A stretch of DNA of 64,000 bases, from positions 24,913 through 88,912 of the forward strand of contig CAIQIR010000091.1 of NCBI GenBank assembly GCA_903871875.1, given 5' to 3'. This document shows, piece after piece, positions 44,673-54,115 of the stretch. Numbering within the stretch: the first letter of the stretch is position 1; each line of letters starts with the position of its first letter. The notes beneath the pieces were generated by a model. That model ran no database searches, had not been told where the DNA came from, and was given only the letters and a program-made list of their open reading frames with translations. The position numbers and the translations under genes were made by a program. Source of the DNA: an uncultured Schlesneria sp. (GTDB lineage Bacteria; Planctomycetota; Planctomycetia; Planctomycetales; Planctomycetaceae).

Positions 44673-45817
44673 TATTCCACAGAAGCACGCCAGACCAGTT
44701 GCCGATCTTCGTCATTCAATTCTCGGATTCGCTGTTCAACACTGCTACGCCAGTCTTCGAGATATTGAATGTCGTGCGCATAGTCTTTCATTCGCCGATA
44801 GACCTGCATGTAGCATTCCTCGTCGGCCGGTAAAGCCCGACTGAACACCATGCCGTTCGTGTAACAAAAATCGAGGAAGTCTTCGATCGATCCTCCGGCA
44901 AACCGAACGACTCGGTAATCACCGGGAACATTCTTCAGTCGCTGGACAGTCGCCCGTAACGATTCCAGGTAAAGCTTCGCCTCTTGCAGGTCGCGGTGAA
45001 TTTGCACTCGCTTGCCGGGATCGAACGACGCGTCGTGAGGGATGTCTCGTTTTTTCTTCTGGATTTTTGCCTGTAACAACGCCAACGATTTGTCGAGTAG
45101 CTCGGCATGATCACCGCGAGAACTTCCGTCGCTACCGGGACTGAGTGTTGAGACAAACAGATCGCGAGTCTTCCGAAGATTGACACAATCGACGGGCCAA
45201 ATCTGCATGAGCACTGGCGGAGACTCGATGGCCAGCGGCATCTGATTGAGTCGAACTTCGACTTGGCCCGACGAGGTGGCCGGATTCATCCGATAGTGAC
45301 TCCAATCCGATTCTCTGATCTCATCTCCCGGGGACAGACTGGGAAACAGTCCGGGAGCAGGAGCGTTGCCGGTCCGCAGGCGGCGATAATGCGCAATCGG
45401 CCCCAGCACGCGAAGTAGCGCGTTCAAACCTGTTCCACGGATGATCGCGAAGCGACGAGACGGGTCATTGGTCGATGCCCAATCGTTGAAGCTTGTCTGT
45501 TCTCGCTCACGCTCTTGCTGCTGATTGGGCAGCAAGCTGCGGGGTTGAATCTCATGAGGAATCGTCTTTTCGATTTCCACCAGTTCATTGCTGAAACTTT
45601 TCAACTCGCCTTGAACGCGATTGCGTTCCTGGCTGATCCATTTCAGTCGAACTTCCTTCGCCGCGGCCGATTCCTTTTCCACAATCGTTAAGTCGATCAA
45701 CAGCTCGCGAGTGCTGAACGTCTGGGAAAAAGCGACCTTCGAAGTGAACATCGCACCACTGAAAACCAAAACCATCGTCCGGCGAATCCAGATCGGTGCC
45801 GTGTTTGATGAAATCAT
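44672..45817 (-). CDS. Exported coiled-coil hypothetical protein
   Basis: 381 residues. A signal peptide (RRTMVLVFSGAMFTSKVAFS) is followed by a helical region with strong heptad character (SAAAKEVRLKWISQERNRVQ, then LKSFSNELVEIEKT), a middle domain without known motifs, and a second coiled coil (LDKSLALLQAKIQKKKRDI). It may be an extracytoplasmic structural or sensing protein. Its ATG directly follows the TAA of the upstream FHA gene with no gap, so the two are tightly coupled. I recognise no family. Confidence 0.72.
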   Translation of the reverse strand: MISSNTAPIWIRRTMVLVFSGAMFTSKVAFSQTFSTRELLIDLTIVEKESAAAKEVRLKWISQERNRVQGELKSFSNELVEIEKTIPHEIQPRSLLPNQQQEREREQTSFNDWASTNDPSRRFAIIRGTGLNALLRVLGPIAHYRRLRTGNAPAPGLFPSLSPGDEIRESDWSHYRMNPATSSGQVEVRLNQMPLAIESPPVLMQIWPVDCVNLRKTRDLFVSTLSPGSDGSSRGDHAELLDKSLALLQAKIQKKKRDIPHDASFDPGKRVQIHRDLQEAKLYLESLRATVQRLKNVPGDYRVVRFAGGSIEDFLDFCYTNGMVFSRALPADEECYMQVYRRMKDYAHDIQYLEDWRSSVEQRIRELNDEDRQLVWRASVE

Positions 45818-47161
45818 TTATTGAACCCCCAGCGCGCGTTCCAGTGTTTCGGTCCAGACAATCGACGAATCGAATTGCGTCATCCCGACGATCTTCCCGG
45901 CATCATCAATCAACAGTCCCCCGCGTTCCAGATGCGTTTGAGTTTCGGTCGACTTGAGGAAGTGTCGCGGCTTATGTTCCTCCAAGTGAGCGACCCCCGT
46001 TTTCTGTCGACAGGTCTCGGGGTCGTATTCGCACAGGGGAAAGTCGTGCTTTCCCTGCACGCTGGTTGATCGCGGCAGCGTGTCGAACGAAACATACGTC
46101 AACCGTTTTCCCTGCATTCGTTTGACTTCAATGTCGGAGTAATTAACTCGTTGCCATTGTTCGCGGGCCGCAACAGAAAGCCTCGCCGGCTCTTTCAGTT
46201 GCAGAATTGAGATGTCAGGGCAATCGGCCGGATAACGAATCGACGCGATCGGCAACGAGATCCCTTGAATGACACATCCCTGTCGTCCACTGCCTGAACT
46301 GACCGCATCGTCTTCGATGACTTTGATCGCCTCACCGACGCGACGCGACACAATGGCTGTCTGCGGATCCCACAACCAACCGACCCCCAGGACATGCGGA
46401 CGATCATCACTTTTGAGATTCCCGAAACCGACGAGCACCAGGAATTCCTGCGGGTCTGCCTGCTTGATCGGCACGGGTGAGGGGGCCACCGCCGGCGCGA
46501 CGCCAGAATCTCGCTTCGAATCCGGTTCCTCAGAAACGACCGGTGATTTTGCATCTGGCGGTTCGGGCGTTGGCGACCATAACGCCCTGACCGCGACAGC
46601 CGAACAGGCAACGACGAAAATCACAGCACAGGACGTGACGACAGCCGCCATCGAAATCGGTTTCCGAGCAGGTAATTCCGCCGCCGCTGGGACTGATTGC
46701 GATTTTGCCGGCGGACTGACCGAAACCGGCATCGAAGCAATCATCGGCTTAGCCGGAATTGCCTCCGGGGTCGCCGGCTTCTGAGACGGCGGCACTGGGG
46801 CCAACCGCGCAGCCGCATCCGTTCCTGCCGAACCTGGTAGACGAGCCACAACAGGCGTTCCCGACACGGCTCCTGTCACGATCGGTTCAAAGACCAGTTC
46901 TGGACCCGATTCCGTCAATCTGATCACATCACCCGGATTGATCCAGCCAAACTGAGTCGGACGACCATTGCCAATTCTGATCGCCCACCCATCGCACGCT
47001 TCGACAATCCACCGTCCGCTGACCAAACGGATAATCGCATGCCGGGGAGCAACACGGGTGTCGTTGGGAAACGCGACTTGATTGTCCGGACTTCGACCGA
47101 TTCCGATCGTATCAGAGTCAAAACAAAGCGTCTGGCGTTCAACGGTGACCTTGATCGACAT
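45818..47161 (-). CDS. FHA-transmembrane-pseudoprotease protein
   Basis: 447 residues from the ATG at 47161, where the FHA fold begins; the frame is open to an ATG at 47296, but those 45 residues have no domain. Residues 1-95 are FHA-like (IGIGRSPDNQVA, then RVAPRHAII), binding phosphothreonine. A Pro/Ala-rich linker leads to a membrane span at 171-191. From about 238 the C-terminus resembles a trypsin-like protease: VLGVGWLWDPQTAIVSRRVG (catalytic His replaced by Arg), CPDISILQL (Asp kept), and ERGGLLIDDAGKIVGM (Ser replaced by Arg). It is therefore a likely pseudoprotease that senses outside and binds phosphorylated partners inside. Coupled to the coiled-coil gene downstream. Confidence 0.75.
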   Translation of the reverse strand: MSIKVTVERQTLCFDSDTIGIGRSPDNQVAFPNDTRVAPRHAIIRLVSGRWIVEACDGWAIRIGNGRPTQFGWINPGDVIRLTESGPELVFEPIVTGAVSGTPVVARLPGSAGTDAAARLAPVPPSQKPATPEAIPAKPMIASMPVSVSPPAKSQSVPAAAELPARKPISMAAVVTSCAVIFVVACSAVAVRALWSPTPEPPDAKSPVVSEEPDSKRDSGVAPAVAPSPVPIKQADPQEFLVLVGFGNLKSDDRPHVLGVGWLWDPQTAIVSRRVGEAIKVIEDDAVSSGSGRQGCVIQGISLPIASIRYPADCPDISILQLKEPARLSVAAREQWQRVNYSDIEVKRMQGKRLTYVSFDTLPRSTSVQGKHDFPLCEYDPETCRQKTGVAHLEEHKPRHFLKSTETQTHLERGGLLIDDAGKIVGMTQFDSSIVWTETLERALGVQ

Positions 47162-47316
47162 CGACAGATTCCGAAAAGAACTCGAGACGGGCGAGAATGC
47201 GATCCCCGGCAAAGTTCGCGACAGCGGACGTGAAAGTCTCGTCGAGAACTGGCGGCACGCCACAGAATTGGAACCAACATCCGCACGATTGTACATCGAT
47301 CGAGCCTTTCTGATTT

Positions 47317-48090
47317 CTATTTCTTCACGACGCTGATGAAGTCATTGACCGGATTTCCATTGGCGCAGACGGCGAACACCAATCGGTGACCGACAACAAA
47401 GCCTCGCAAATCCAGGGGAGGTGTTTTGCCATACAACGTTTTCGTCGTGACCAGTTCGATCGCGTTACCATCTAATTTGCCTTCAAAAGCCCAGCCTAAC
47501 TTGGCATTCGTGATTTGGACGTTCTGCCAAATCTCACCTTCGAATGAGTTATTTTCCCCTCGCGTAATATGCACATGAAAATCGACAACTCGGCCGTCCA
47601 TGAACGTCCGGTTGCCATGCCATCTGGTATTCATGCCGAATGATGACCGCCCCGGAAGCGTTGACTGCACGTTTTCCTTCATCACCGAGATTCGATGGAA
47701 TTCCGCACGATCACCGACGGCCCGTTCCAAGGCACCACCGAACTGCCGCTGCAGACTTGCCGACTTTCCATAGACGCAATTGAGATAAGCGATCGTCCCC
47801 GGCAGCATCACGTCCGATTCGGGCAACTGATTGTATTTTAAGAACAATTCTTTCTGATCCTGAATTTCAATGATGTGACGGTTTCGGGTTTCGGGCGGCA
47901 GATTTCTATTGGCCCGAATTTGCCCCGCGACGACGTCAAACAGTTTGGCCATCTTTTTGTCCGCCGTGTTTTTCGCGGTTTCGTAATTCTTCAACGCAAA
48001 TTCAAAAGCACGGTCATCGTCAGCCAGACCGATCCCCGCCATGGCGATGATCAAACAAGCCCCGGCCATCACCAATTGCCCGCTTCGCAT
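47317..48090 (-). CDS. Exported hypothetical protein
   Basis: 257 residues from the ATG at 48090, with GAAGAAAG upstream; the upstream TTG at 48111 is less likely. The signal peptide is MRSGQLVMAGACLIIAMAGI. The body has a helical N-terminal half (FEFALKNYETAKNTADKKMA) and a beta-rich C-terminal half ending KTLYGKTPPLDLRGFVVGHR. The second half resembles the lipocalin-like or domain-of-unknown-function beta-sandwich seen in planctomycete secreted proteins, but I cannot name it. It is the first gene of a three-gene minus-strand unit and diverges from the sigma factor gene at 48968. Confidence 0.68.
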   Translation of the reverse strand: MRSGQLVMAGACLIIAMAGIGLADDDRAFEFALKNYETAKNTADKKMAKLFDVVAGQIRANRNLPPETRNRHIIEIQDQKELFLKYNQLPESDVMLPGTIAYLNCVYGKSASLQRQFGGALERAVGDRAEFHRISVMKENVQSTLPGRSSFGMNTRWHGNRTFMDGRVVDFHVHITRGENNSFEGEIWQNVQITNAKLGWAFEGKLDGNAIELVTTKTLYGKTPPLDLRGFVVGHRLVFAVCANGNPVNDFISVVKK

Positions 48091-48690
48091 GGTTTCGCTT
48101 TCTTCGAACAATGTTTCAGAAGAATGTGTCAGAGACGAGGTGCGCCGAAATCGAATTGAATTGGGTTCACTTCAGTCACCCTCGAAGACAATCGCAGGGC
48201 ATCTGTAAATGCGAAACGACGCCGCAGTGCCGACAAGAAAAGCGACGGAATTCGAAGAAAAATCGCCAGCGGCGGCGAGGACAACGGCTAAGCCCTTATT
48301 TTATAGAGTGTTACAATCCGTCGCCCATCCCGAAGAAAGTCCCTTCAAAAGGCGGCTTTCCTGAGAAAACGACGGTCGGGTTCGGGGCATTCCCAGCACT
48401 TAATGCCGCGATCGCCTTCGATGGCTGGGCAAACCATCTCGATCGGCAGACGACCACAACCGGCCTGGCATCGAACCGGCGTCTGATTGCACCCTGGTTT
48501 TGGCAGGCACTGTTTGTTGAATTGGATCTTCCAAACGTTTGGAAACAACAGGCAAACTGGCGCTGCAGAAATCTCTCTTTTCGCTATTCTGACTTCCATC
48601 AGCGTTTCGGGCGGGTGACGATCGTCGAGTCTTGTGAGCAGGGTGGCGTTTGTCCGGAGCCAGCCCCGGTCTGGGTTGGAATCGGTCAGA

Positions 48691-48785
48691 ACAAGATGCT
48701 CAAGGTGTCCACAATGAACATCTTGGACATCTGCTTTTGGAGCGTGAGAAATAGGAAGATGCTCAACATGCTCAAGATGTTCACC
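48691..48785. repeat. Cluster of AAGATGCTCAA-type short repeats
   Basis: Variants of the 11-mer AAGATGCTCAA occur at about 48693-48703, 48756-48766 and in AACATGCTCAAGATG just after. GAACATCTTG at 48716-48725 is the exact inverse of CAAGATGTTC at 48773-48782. Together they make a partly palindromic array. On the minus strand it reads as a period-12 repeat (CATCTTGAGCAT, GTTGAGCATCTT). It could be a regulatory repeat of the sigma-kinase locus or a decayed micro-repeat. Confidence 0.5.
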
Positions 48786-48907
48786 CGTTTCCCGCCGTGA
48801 TGGAGCTGAGTCAATGTCGAAAGGCAACGGCTTGCCGACAGCCGGATAAAAATCGTGATGAAATGCGGGAAAGTCCGCAGGAAATGGCCTGAATCGACCT
48901 GGGGTTG

Positions 48908-48913
48908 TATACT
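48908..48913 (+). promoter_or_regulatory. Candidate -10 element of the ECF sigma gene
   Basis: TATACT (five of six) preceded by GGGGTTG. It would begin a leader of about 50 bases before the ATG at 48968. No clear -35 is present. Confidence 0.3.
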
Positions 48914-48967
48914 GCCGTCTCTCACAGCGACTCCAACGTTCGTATCATTTTTCGTCAGGGCACTTCG

Positions 48968-49561
48968 ATGGAAGATTCGCCATTGCCACCCGACGATGCC
49001 TCTGGCTCGATCACCATGCTTTACCAGCAATGGCGGCAAGGTGATTCGAGTTCGCTCAACGAATTGATCACTCGATTTCGCCCCCGGCTGCTGGCCTTGG
49101 CCCACTCCACCCTTCGTGGCCGAGTCCTGCGAGTGGCGGACGCCGAAGACGCCTTGCAAAGCGCGATGATCAGCTTCTGGGGAAGCGTTGACAACGGAGG
49201 CTTCGAACATGAAATGGATCGAGACGATTTATGGAATGTGCTGGGTCTGTTCACCGTCCGCAAAGCGATGAAATTGCAAGAACGCGAATACGCAAAAAAA
49301 CGCGGGAACGGACAGGTTGTCACCGGATTTCCGCTGGAAAACAGCCCACAAAAGCCTTCGAATGAGGGACTCGACCTGGTCTGCAGCGAACTGCTCGAAA
49401 TGCTCGATCCCGAATTACGATCGTTCGCTTTGTTGCGATTAATGGGCCACAAAAATCGCGAGATTGCCGAAGAGTTTGGATGTACGGAGCGAAAAGTGGA
49501 GCGCAAACTTCAACTAATTCGAGCCGTCTGGGAGCAGGAAGTCGAACTTTGGAATAAATAA
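48968..49561 (+). CDS. ECF-type RNA polymerase sigma factor (PF07638-like)
   Basis: 197 residues from the ATG at 48968, with AGGG eight bases upstream; an in-frame start at 48905 would overlap the candidate -10. Region 2 contains LYQQWRQGDSSSLNELITRF and ADAEDALQSAMISFW. Region 4 is MGHKNREIAEEFGCTERKVE with a helix-turn-helix and the closing RKLQLIRAVWEQEVEL. This is the long ECF-like type common in planctomycetes. The FHA-kinase gene lies 188 bases downstream, which I infer to be its partner. Confidence 0.9.
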   Translation: MEDSPLPPDDASGSITMLYQQWRQGDSSSLNELITRFRPRLLALAHSTLRGRVLRVADAEDALQSAMISFWGSVDNGGFEHEMDRDDLWNVLGLFTVRKAMKLQEREYAKKRGNGQVVTGFPLENSPQKPSNEGLDLVCSELLEMLDPELRSFALLRLMGHKNREIAEEFGCTERKVERKLQLIRAVWEQEVELWNK

Positions 49562-49749
49562 AATTCCGTGTCGGGAACCGGTGTCCATTTCGGATTTACA
49601 AAAGACGATCTTTAAGGGAAGAACAAATCGATTTCGGCAGTTTTCGTTCGTCCCACCCAACGATCTCTCTGTTTTCAGACAAGTTGACGATTTCAGTTGC
49701 CATCAGGAAACGCCCCTCGGCCCGCCCTTCATGATAAGTTCGATGCACG

Positions 49750-51336
49750 ATGAATGATCTCCATACTCAACTTCCTGTCGAACTGTTGCAACGCATCGAT
49801 GCGGCGTGCGATCGCTTTGAAGAAGCCTGGCGCAGCGGATCAATTCCGCGAATCGAAGATTTTCTAAGCCTGTTCAAAGCGGAAGAACGGCCCGCCTTAC
49901 TGACCGCGCTGCAATGTTTGCAACAGGAATTGATTCTCAGTCAGACACCTGTCGCCGAACCGGCGGTCCTGGCCGCTACGCAAATCATGGAATCGTTTGA
50001 CGATACGTCGGACCCCAAAAACTCGATGCATGACGATCCACCGCCAAGTGACCAGCCGCAAGACCGCGTGACGGCGCAAGTCTCGTTCCGCGTCATCGCC
50101 GGCCCTCATATGGGAACGGGATTCACCTTCGAACAACACGACACGTTGTTCGCGGGGCGGTTATCAAAAGCCCAGCTCCGATTGGAAAAAGACCTGCACT
50201 TTTCCCGTCATCACTTTCGATTGGAAGTGAACCCGCCGACATGCTTTCTGATGGATCTGAACAGTCGTAACGGAACCTACGTCAATGATGAACGAATTCG
50301 TGAGCGATTTCTTCGCGATGGTGACATCGTTTCGGGTGGACGCACACAGATGCTGGTGACGATCTTCGATCCTCAAGATCTGATCCCTGACGCTCTGGAC
50401 GCGACCCTGGTCCGGCCCCGCCCGGACGAACCCGAGATCACGGCGCCTTCCCCCACACCGCCAACACCGAGCGTCCCACAACAATCGCCCGGCTCCGACA
50501 ACTCACCGCTTTCGGTCGTCGGCTATCAGCTGTTCGAGCAACTCGGAACGGGCGATCTGGGCACCGTCTATCGAGCCCAAAAGCTTTCGAATCGGGAACA
50601 ATGTGCCCTGAAGATTCTCGAACCGGCCGCGCATACCGATGAACATGCAATCCAGACATTTCTCCGCGAAGCGTCGGTCCTGAATCAGTTAGAACACCCG
50701 CACATCATCCGGCTGATCGAGATGGGGGCGGCGGGGCGGAATCTGTTTTTCTCGACGGAGTATGTGCAATCGATCTCCTGGTCGCGTTTGGCGGCCCGAT
50801 ACACGCCCGAAAAACGGATTCGCGTGGCGTGCGGACTGATGAATCAGATTCTCTCCGCTCTGGAATATGCTCACGCTCGGTCGCTGGTCCATCGCGATGT
50901 CAAACCGAACAATATCCTGATCACGAAAAAAGACGACAAACTGATCGCCAAATTGGCTGATTTCGGACTTGCCAAACAATACACCACGGCGGGAATGAGC
51001 CAAGTGACCCGCGACGGAGATGTCTTGGGATCACTGCCGTTCATGTCGCCTGACCAGTTTTTGAATTCACGCGAAGCGCGCCCCACGTGCGATCTTTATT
51101 CCGCCGGGGCGACGCTCTACTGGATGCTGACGGGTCACGAGCCGATCCCACTGGAAGGGCATCCCTGCAAGTTTCTGGCCATTCTGGAAGCACCTCCCAC
51201 ACCGATCACCGATCACAATCCCGCGATTCCCGAATCACTGGCGGCGGTCGTCCATCGTGCGCTGGAAAAGACCGCCGAAAAGCGGTTCGCTTCTGCAGCA
51301 GAGATGCGGCACCACTTAAAATCAGCCCTGAAGTGA
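49750..51336 (+). CDS. FHA-domain serine/threonine protein kinase
   Basis: 528 residues. An N-terminal helical region (residues 1-65, LPVELLQRIDAACDRFEEAW) resembles the N-terminal segment found before many planctomycete kinases. An FHA domain (about 112-207) has GRLSKAQLRL, the SRHH motif (152-155) and DLNSRNGTYVN (169-179), so its phosphothreonine pocket looks intact. A Pro/Ser-rich linker precedes the kinase domain from about 256: a weak glycine loop LGTGDLGTVY, ATP lysine 288, HRDVKPNN at 381, DFG at 404 and APE-like SPDQFL. No membrane span. With its own FHA it could bind its autophosphorylated form or the paired FHA protein at 45818-47161. Confidence 0.9.
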   Translation: MNDLHTQLPVELLQRIDAACDRFEEAWRSGSIPRIEDFLSLFKAEERPALLTALQCLQQELILSQTPVAEPAVLAATQIMESFDDTSDPKNSMHDDPPPSDQPQDRVTAQVSFRVIAGPHMGTGFTFEQHDTLFAGRLSKAQLRLEKDLHFSRHHFRLEVNPPTCFLMDLNSRNGTYVNDERIRERFLRDGDIVSGGRTQMLVTIFDPQDLIPDALDATLVRPRPDEPEITAPSPTPPTPSVPQQSPGSDNSPLSVVGYQLFEQLGTGDLGTVYRAQKLSNREQCALKILEPAAHTDEHAIQTFLREASVLNQLEHPHIIRLIEMGAAGRNLFFSTEYVQSISWSRLAARYTPEKRIRVACGLMNQILSALEYAHARSLVHRDVKPNNILITKKDDKLIAKLADFGLAKQYTTAGMSQVTRDGDVLGSLPFMSPDQFLNSREARPTCDLYSAGATLYWMLTGHEPIPLEGHPCKFLAILEAPPTPITDHNPAIPESLAAVVHRALEKTAEKRFASAAEMRHHLKSALK

Positions 51337-51503
51337 TCGCCGAGCGGGCAGAAAATACGGCGGCTGTCCCCGATACCAGGCGACAAAGGCAGGGCGACGA
51401 CTTTGCCGGGGTTGGTTTAGCCGATACGATGAGTGCCATGGATCAGTAGGGATTGGGACCGCTGATTTTGAGACGGGTTTTGATCGGAAAAGTCCGCGGA
51501 GAG

Positions 51504-53021
51504 ATGTTCGACCTCATGGCTGCTTATACGCCCGATTTCGCGACTTTTCGGCAATTGGCCGATGGTGTCAGTTTTGTTCCTGTCTTCCGTCGACTGGTCA
51601 GCGACACGCTCACGCCGGTCAGCGCCTATTGCCGATTGCAGGATGACGAAAACTCGTTCCTGTTCGAGAGTGTCGTCGGTGGCGAACGGGTCGGACGATA
51701 TAGTTTTCTGGGTGCCGGGCCGTTCCTGCAGATCGATGCCTTCGACCGCGAAATTGTGCTCACCGAAGGTGGCAAGTCCAAACGCTATTCGGTGGAAGAC
51801 CCGCTCGAACATCTGCATACGATGCTTGAAAGCTATCGAGCCCCACACCTGGCGGGACTGCCCCGTTTTTGCGGTGGTGCCGTGGGATATGCGGGATACG
51901 ATACGGTGCGATACACCGAACGCCTGCTGCATCCGCCAGCTAACGATCGACAACTTCCAGACCTGTCGTTTGCCCTGTACGACCGAATGATCATTTTTGA
52001 TCAGATTCAAAAGACAATCCAGGTCGTCGTGCATGCGGACGTTCGCAACACCGACCTGAAGGCCGCCTACGACGATGCCTGCCGCCGCGTGGATGCTTTG
52101 TGTCAGCAGTTGGATACCCCGACGGAAACGATTCATCTGACAGATATTTCGCTGTCCGGTGACCCGCAAATCCCGTTTCGATCAAACTTCTCGCAGCCGG
52201 GCTACGAAGCGGCCGTCGAGAAGTGCAAAGAATACATCCGGGCCGGCGACATCTTCCAAGTGGTGCTCAGCCAGCGTCTGGAAGTGAATACCGAGGCCAG
52301 TTCGCTGGATATCTATCGTGCCCTGCGAGTGGTGAACCCCAGTCCGTTCATGTTTCTGGTGAAAACGCCCGCTGCCACGTTGATTGGCAGTTCGCCGGAA
52401 ATCATGGTTCGCGTCGAAGACGGACGCACCACGATTCGTCCGTTGGCGGGAACCCGACGTCGCGGTAAGACTCCCGCCGAGGATCTGGCGCTCGAACAGG
52501 AACTGCTGGCCGACGAAAAAGAGCGGGCCGAACATGTCATGCTGGTCGATCTGGCCCGCAACGATGTGGGTCGAGTGGCAGAATACGGTTCGGTCGAATT
52601 GAGCGATGTGATGCATGTCGAGCGTTACAGCCACGTCATGCACATCAGCTCGACGGTGACGGGTAAACTGGCGCCCGGCAAAACGGCACTCGACGCCCTG
52701 CGGGCCGGTTTGCCGGCAGGGACATTGTCCGGCGCTCCCAAAGTTCGTGCCATGGAAATCATCGACGAACTGGAACCGCATCGGCGCGGTCCGTACGGTG
52801 GGGCCGTCGGGTATCTCGATTTCACCGGCCACATGGATACCTGTATTGCCCTCAGAACGATTGTGATGATGGGCCAGAAAGCCTACGTGCAGGCTGGTGC
52901 TGGCATAGTCGCCGACAGTGTGCCCGCATCGGAATATGAAGAAACACTCAGTAAAGCCAGAGGATTGCTGAAAGCCATCGAAATTGCCGAGCGGCAATTG
53001 TCGAACCCTGCTGGCGGATGA
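51504..53021 (+). CDS. trpE: Anthranilate synthase component I
   Basis: 505 residues from the ATG at 51504; the ATG at 51516 (MAAYTPDF) is an equally possible start. Converts chorismate and glutamine-derived ammonia to anthranilate. The N-terminal tryptophan-binding region has TPVSAYCRL and [10 protein letters not shown], and the catalytic domain has [72 protein letters not shown] and YGGAVGYL. It is of the anthranilate type rather than PabB. No trpG, trpD or trpC is nearby, so the partner is elsewhere. Confidence 0.94.
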   Translation: MFDLMAAYTPDFATFRQLADGVSFVPVFRRLVSDTLTPVSAYCRLQDDENSFLFESVVGGERVGRYSFLGAGPFLQIDAFDREIVLTEGGKSKRYSVEDPLEHLHTMLESYRAPHLAGLPRFCGGAVGYAGYDTVRYTERLLHPPANDRQLPDLSFALYDRMIIFDQIQKTIQVVVHADVRNTDLKAAYDDACRRVDALCQQLDTPTETIHLTDISLSGDPQIPFRSNFSQPGYEAAVEKCKEYIRAGDIFQVVLSQRLEVNTEASSLDIYRALRVVNPSPFMFLVKTPAATLIGSSPEIMVRVEDGRTTIRPLAGTRRRGKTPAEDLALEQELLADEKERAEHVMLVDLARNDVGRVAEYGSVELSDVMHVERYSHVMHISSTVTGKLAPGKTALDALRAGLPAGTLSGAPKVRAMEIIDELEPHRRGPYGGAVGYLDFTGHMDTCIALRTIVMMGQKAYVQAGAGIVADSVPASEYEETLSKARGLLKAIEIAERQLSNPAGG

Positions 53022-53121
53022 CCTGACAGCGGACGAATCGAGAGTCGTCAGCAAAACCTCGCAAGACCAGCACGACTGCTTAGTCACTGTGTGACGCGCA
53101 CAAAAACCTAGGAACTGAAAC

Positions 53122-54027
53122 ATGATGTCAGACATGTCACGACGCGATTTTCTCGCCGCGACGGCGTTGACCGGCGCGGCCTTCTCACTGGGAACACTCG
53201 GTGCCGCTCGCCCCGCCCTGGCCCAGGAGAAGAAAGGGGGCGAGATCCGTTATGGCCTGGTCACCTATCAATGGGGCAAGGACTGGGATCTGCCCACGGT
53301 CCTGAAGAATTGCGAGGCCGCCAAAGTATTTGGTGTCGAATTGCGAACGACCCACAAACATGGCGTCGAACCGAACCTGAACGACACCGAACGAGCCGAC
53401 GTTCGCAAGCGATTCGAAGCAACCCCCGTACTACTGGTCGGCATCGGCAGCAATGAACGGTTCGATAACCCGGACCCCGCGATTCTGCAGCAATCGATTG
53501 AAGCCACAAAAGGCTTCATTCGACTCAGCCACGATATCGGTGGATCGGGCGTGAAGGTCAAACCGGATTCGTTTAAAGAAAATGTGCCGCGTGAAAAAAC
53601 GATCGAGCAGATCGGCAAGGCTTTGAATGTCGTCGCCGAATATGCCACCGGCTTCGGTCAACAGATTCGGCTCGAAGTTCACGGCCAATGCTGTCAGCTA
53701 CCGACGATCAAGGCGATCCTGGATGTGGCGGACAATCCGAACGTCGCGATCTGCTGGAATTCGAACCCGCAAGATCTGGAGGCGCCAGGACTCGAGTACA
53801 ATTTCAATCTCGTGAAACACCGACTCGGTCAAACGACCCACGTGCAACGATTCGATTCCCCAAAATACCCTTGGGCCCAACTGCTGGACTTGTACGTGAA
53901 GGCCGACTATTCGGGCTGGATGATGCTGGAAGAAAGTGTCATTCCTCCCGATCCCGCCGCCGAACTGGTCACGCAGCGAGAACTGTTCGACAAGATGCTG
54001 GCCGAGGCCCGCCAACGATCGGGTTGA
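53122..54027 (+). CDS. Tat-exported sugar phosphate isomerase/epimerase-like protein
   Basis: 301 residues. The N-terminus is a twin-arginine signal (MSRRDFLAATALTGAAFSLG). The mature part is the TIM-barrel fold of the xylose-isomerase-like family: YGLVTYQWGKDWDLPTVLKN, then VFGVELRTTHKHGVEPNLN, a VKVKPDSFKEN strand, LEVHGQCCQLPTIKAI with a conserved glutamate and histidine of the metal site, and WMMLEESVIPPDPAAEL. AGGAAC lies upstream of the ATG. A periplasmic sugar epimerase or isomerase is inferred. It differs from the cytoplasmic relative at 18973. Confidence 0.88.
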   Translation: MMSDMSRRDFLAATALTGAAFSLGTLGAARPALAQEKKGGEIRYGLVTYQWGKDWDLPTVLKNCEAAKVFGVELRTTHKHGVEPNLNDTERADVRKRFEATPVLLVGIGSNERFDNPDPAILQQSIEATKGFIRLSHDIGGSGVKVKPDSFKENVPREKTIEQIGKALNVVAEYATGFGQQIRLEVHGQCCQLPTIKAILDVADNPNVAICWNSNPQDLEAPGLEYNFNLVKHRLGQTTHVQRFDSPKYPWAQLLDLYVKADYSGWMMLEESVIPPDPAAELVTQRELFDKMLAEARQRSG

Positions 54028-54036
54028 TCGTTGGCG
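54010..54036. repeat. Hairpin spanning the epimerase stop codon
   Basis: CGCCAACGATC at 54010-54020 pairs exactly with GATCGTTGGCG at 54026-54036 around GGGTT; the TGA at 54025-54027 lies between and at the start of the second arm. No T run follows. It may be a weak terminator or an RNA 3'-end stabiliser. Confidence 0.5.
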
Positions 54037-54115
54037 AAACGAACAAGTCCCGGTCCGGCGCACGAAGACGCCGTCGAAGTGTTAAAATTATTATGTAACG
54101 GAAGGAGAATTCAAC

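Larger units (their letters stand above)
48091..48967. other. Long divergent intergenic region with short tandem-like repeats
   Basis: 877 bases. It carries the promoters for the minus-strand unit and for the ECF sigma gene. A plus-strand frame of 229 codons (48111-48800) and a minus frame of 160 codons (48345-48827) exist, but neither has a ribosome-binding site nor protein-like composition, so I treat them as chance. The repeat cluster at 48691-48785 is annotated separately. Confidence 0.45.

Noticed and set aside
48111..48800. A 229-codon plus-strand open frame
   Set aside because: No ribosome-binding site, no recognisable domain, and basic/cysteine-rich composition typical of noncoding sequence.
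48345..48827. A 160-codon minus-strand open frame
   Set aside because: Its apparent His/Leu/Glu repeats come from the short DNA repeat cluster; no start signal.
26775..51336. Kinase-rich region as a mobile or defence island
   Set aside because: No integrase, transposase, attachment sites, tRNA border or compositional shift visible by eye; secretion and sigma genes are typical planctomycete core or near-core content.
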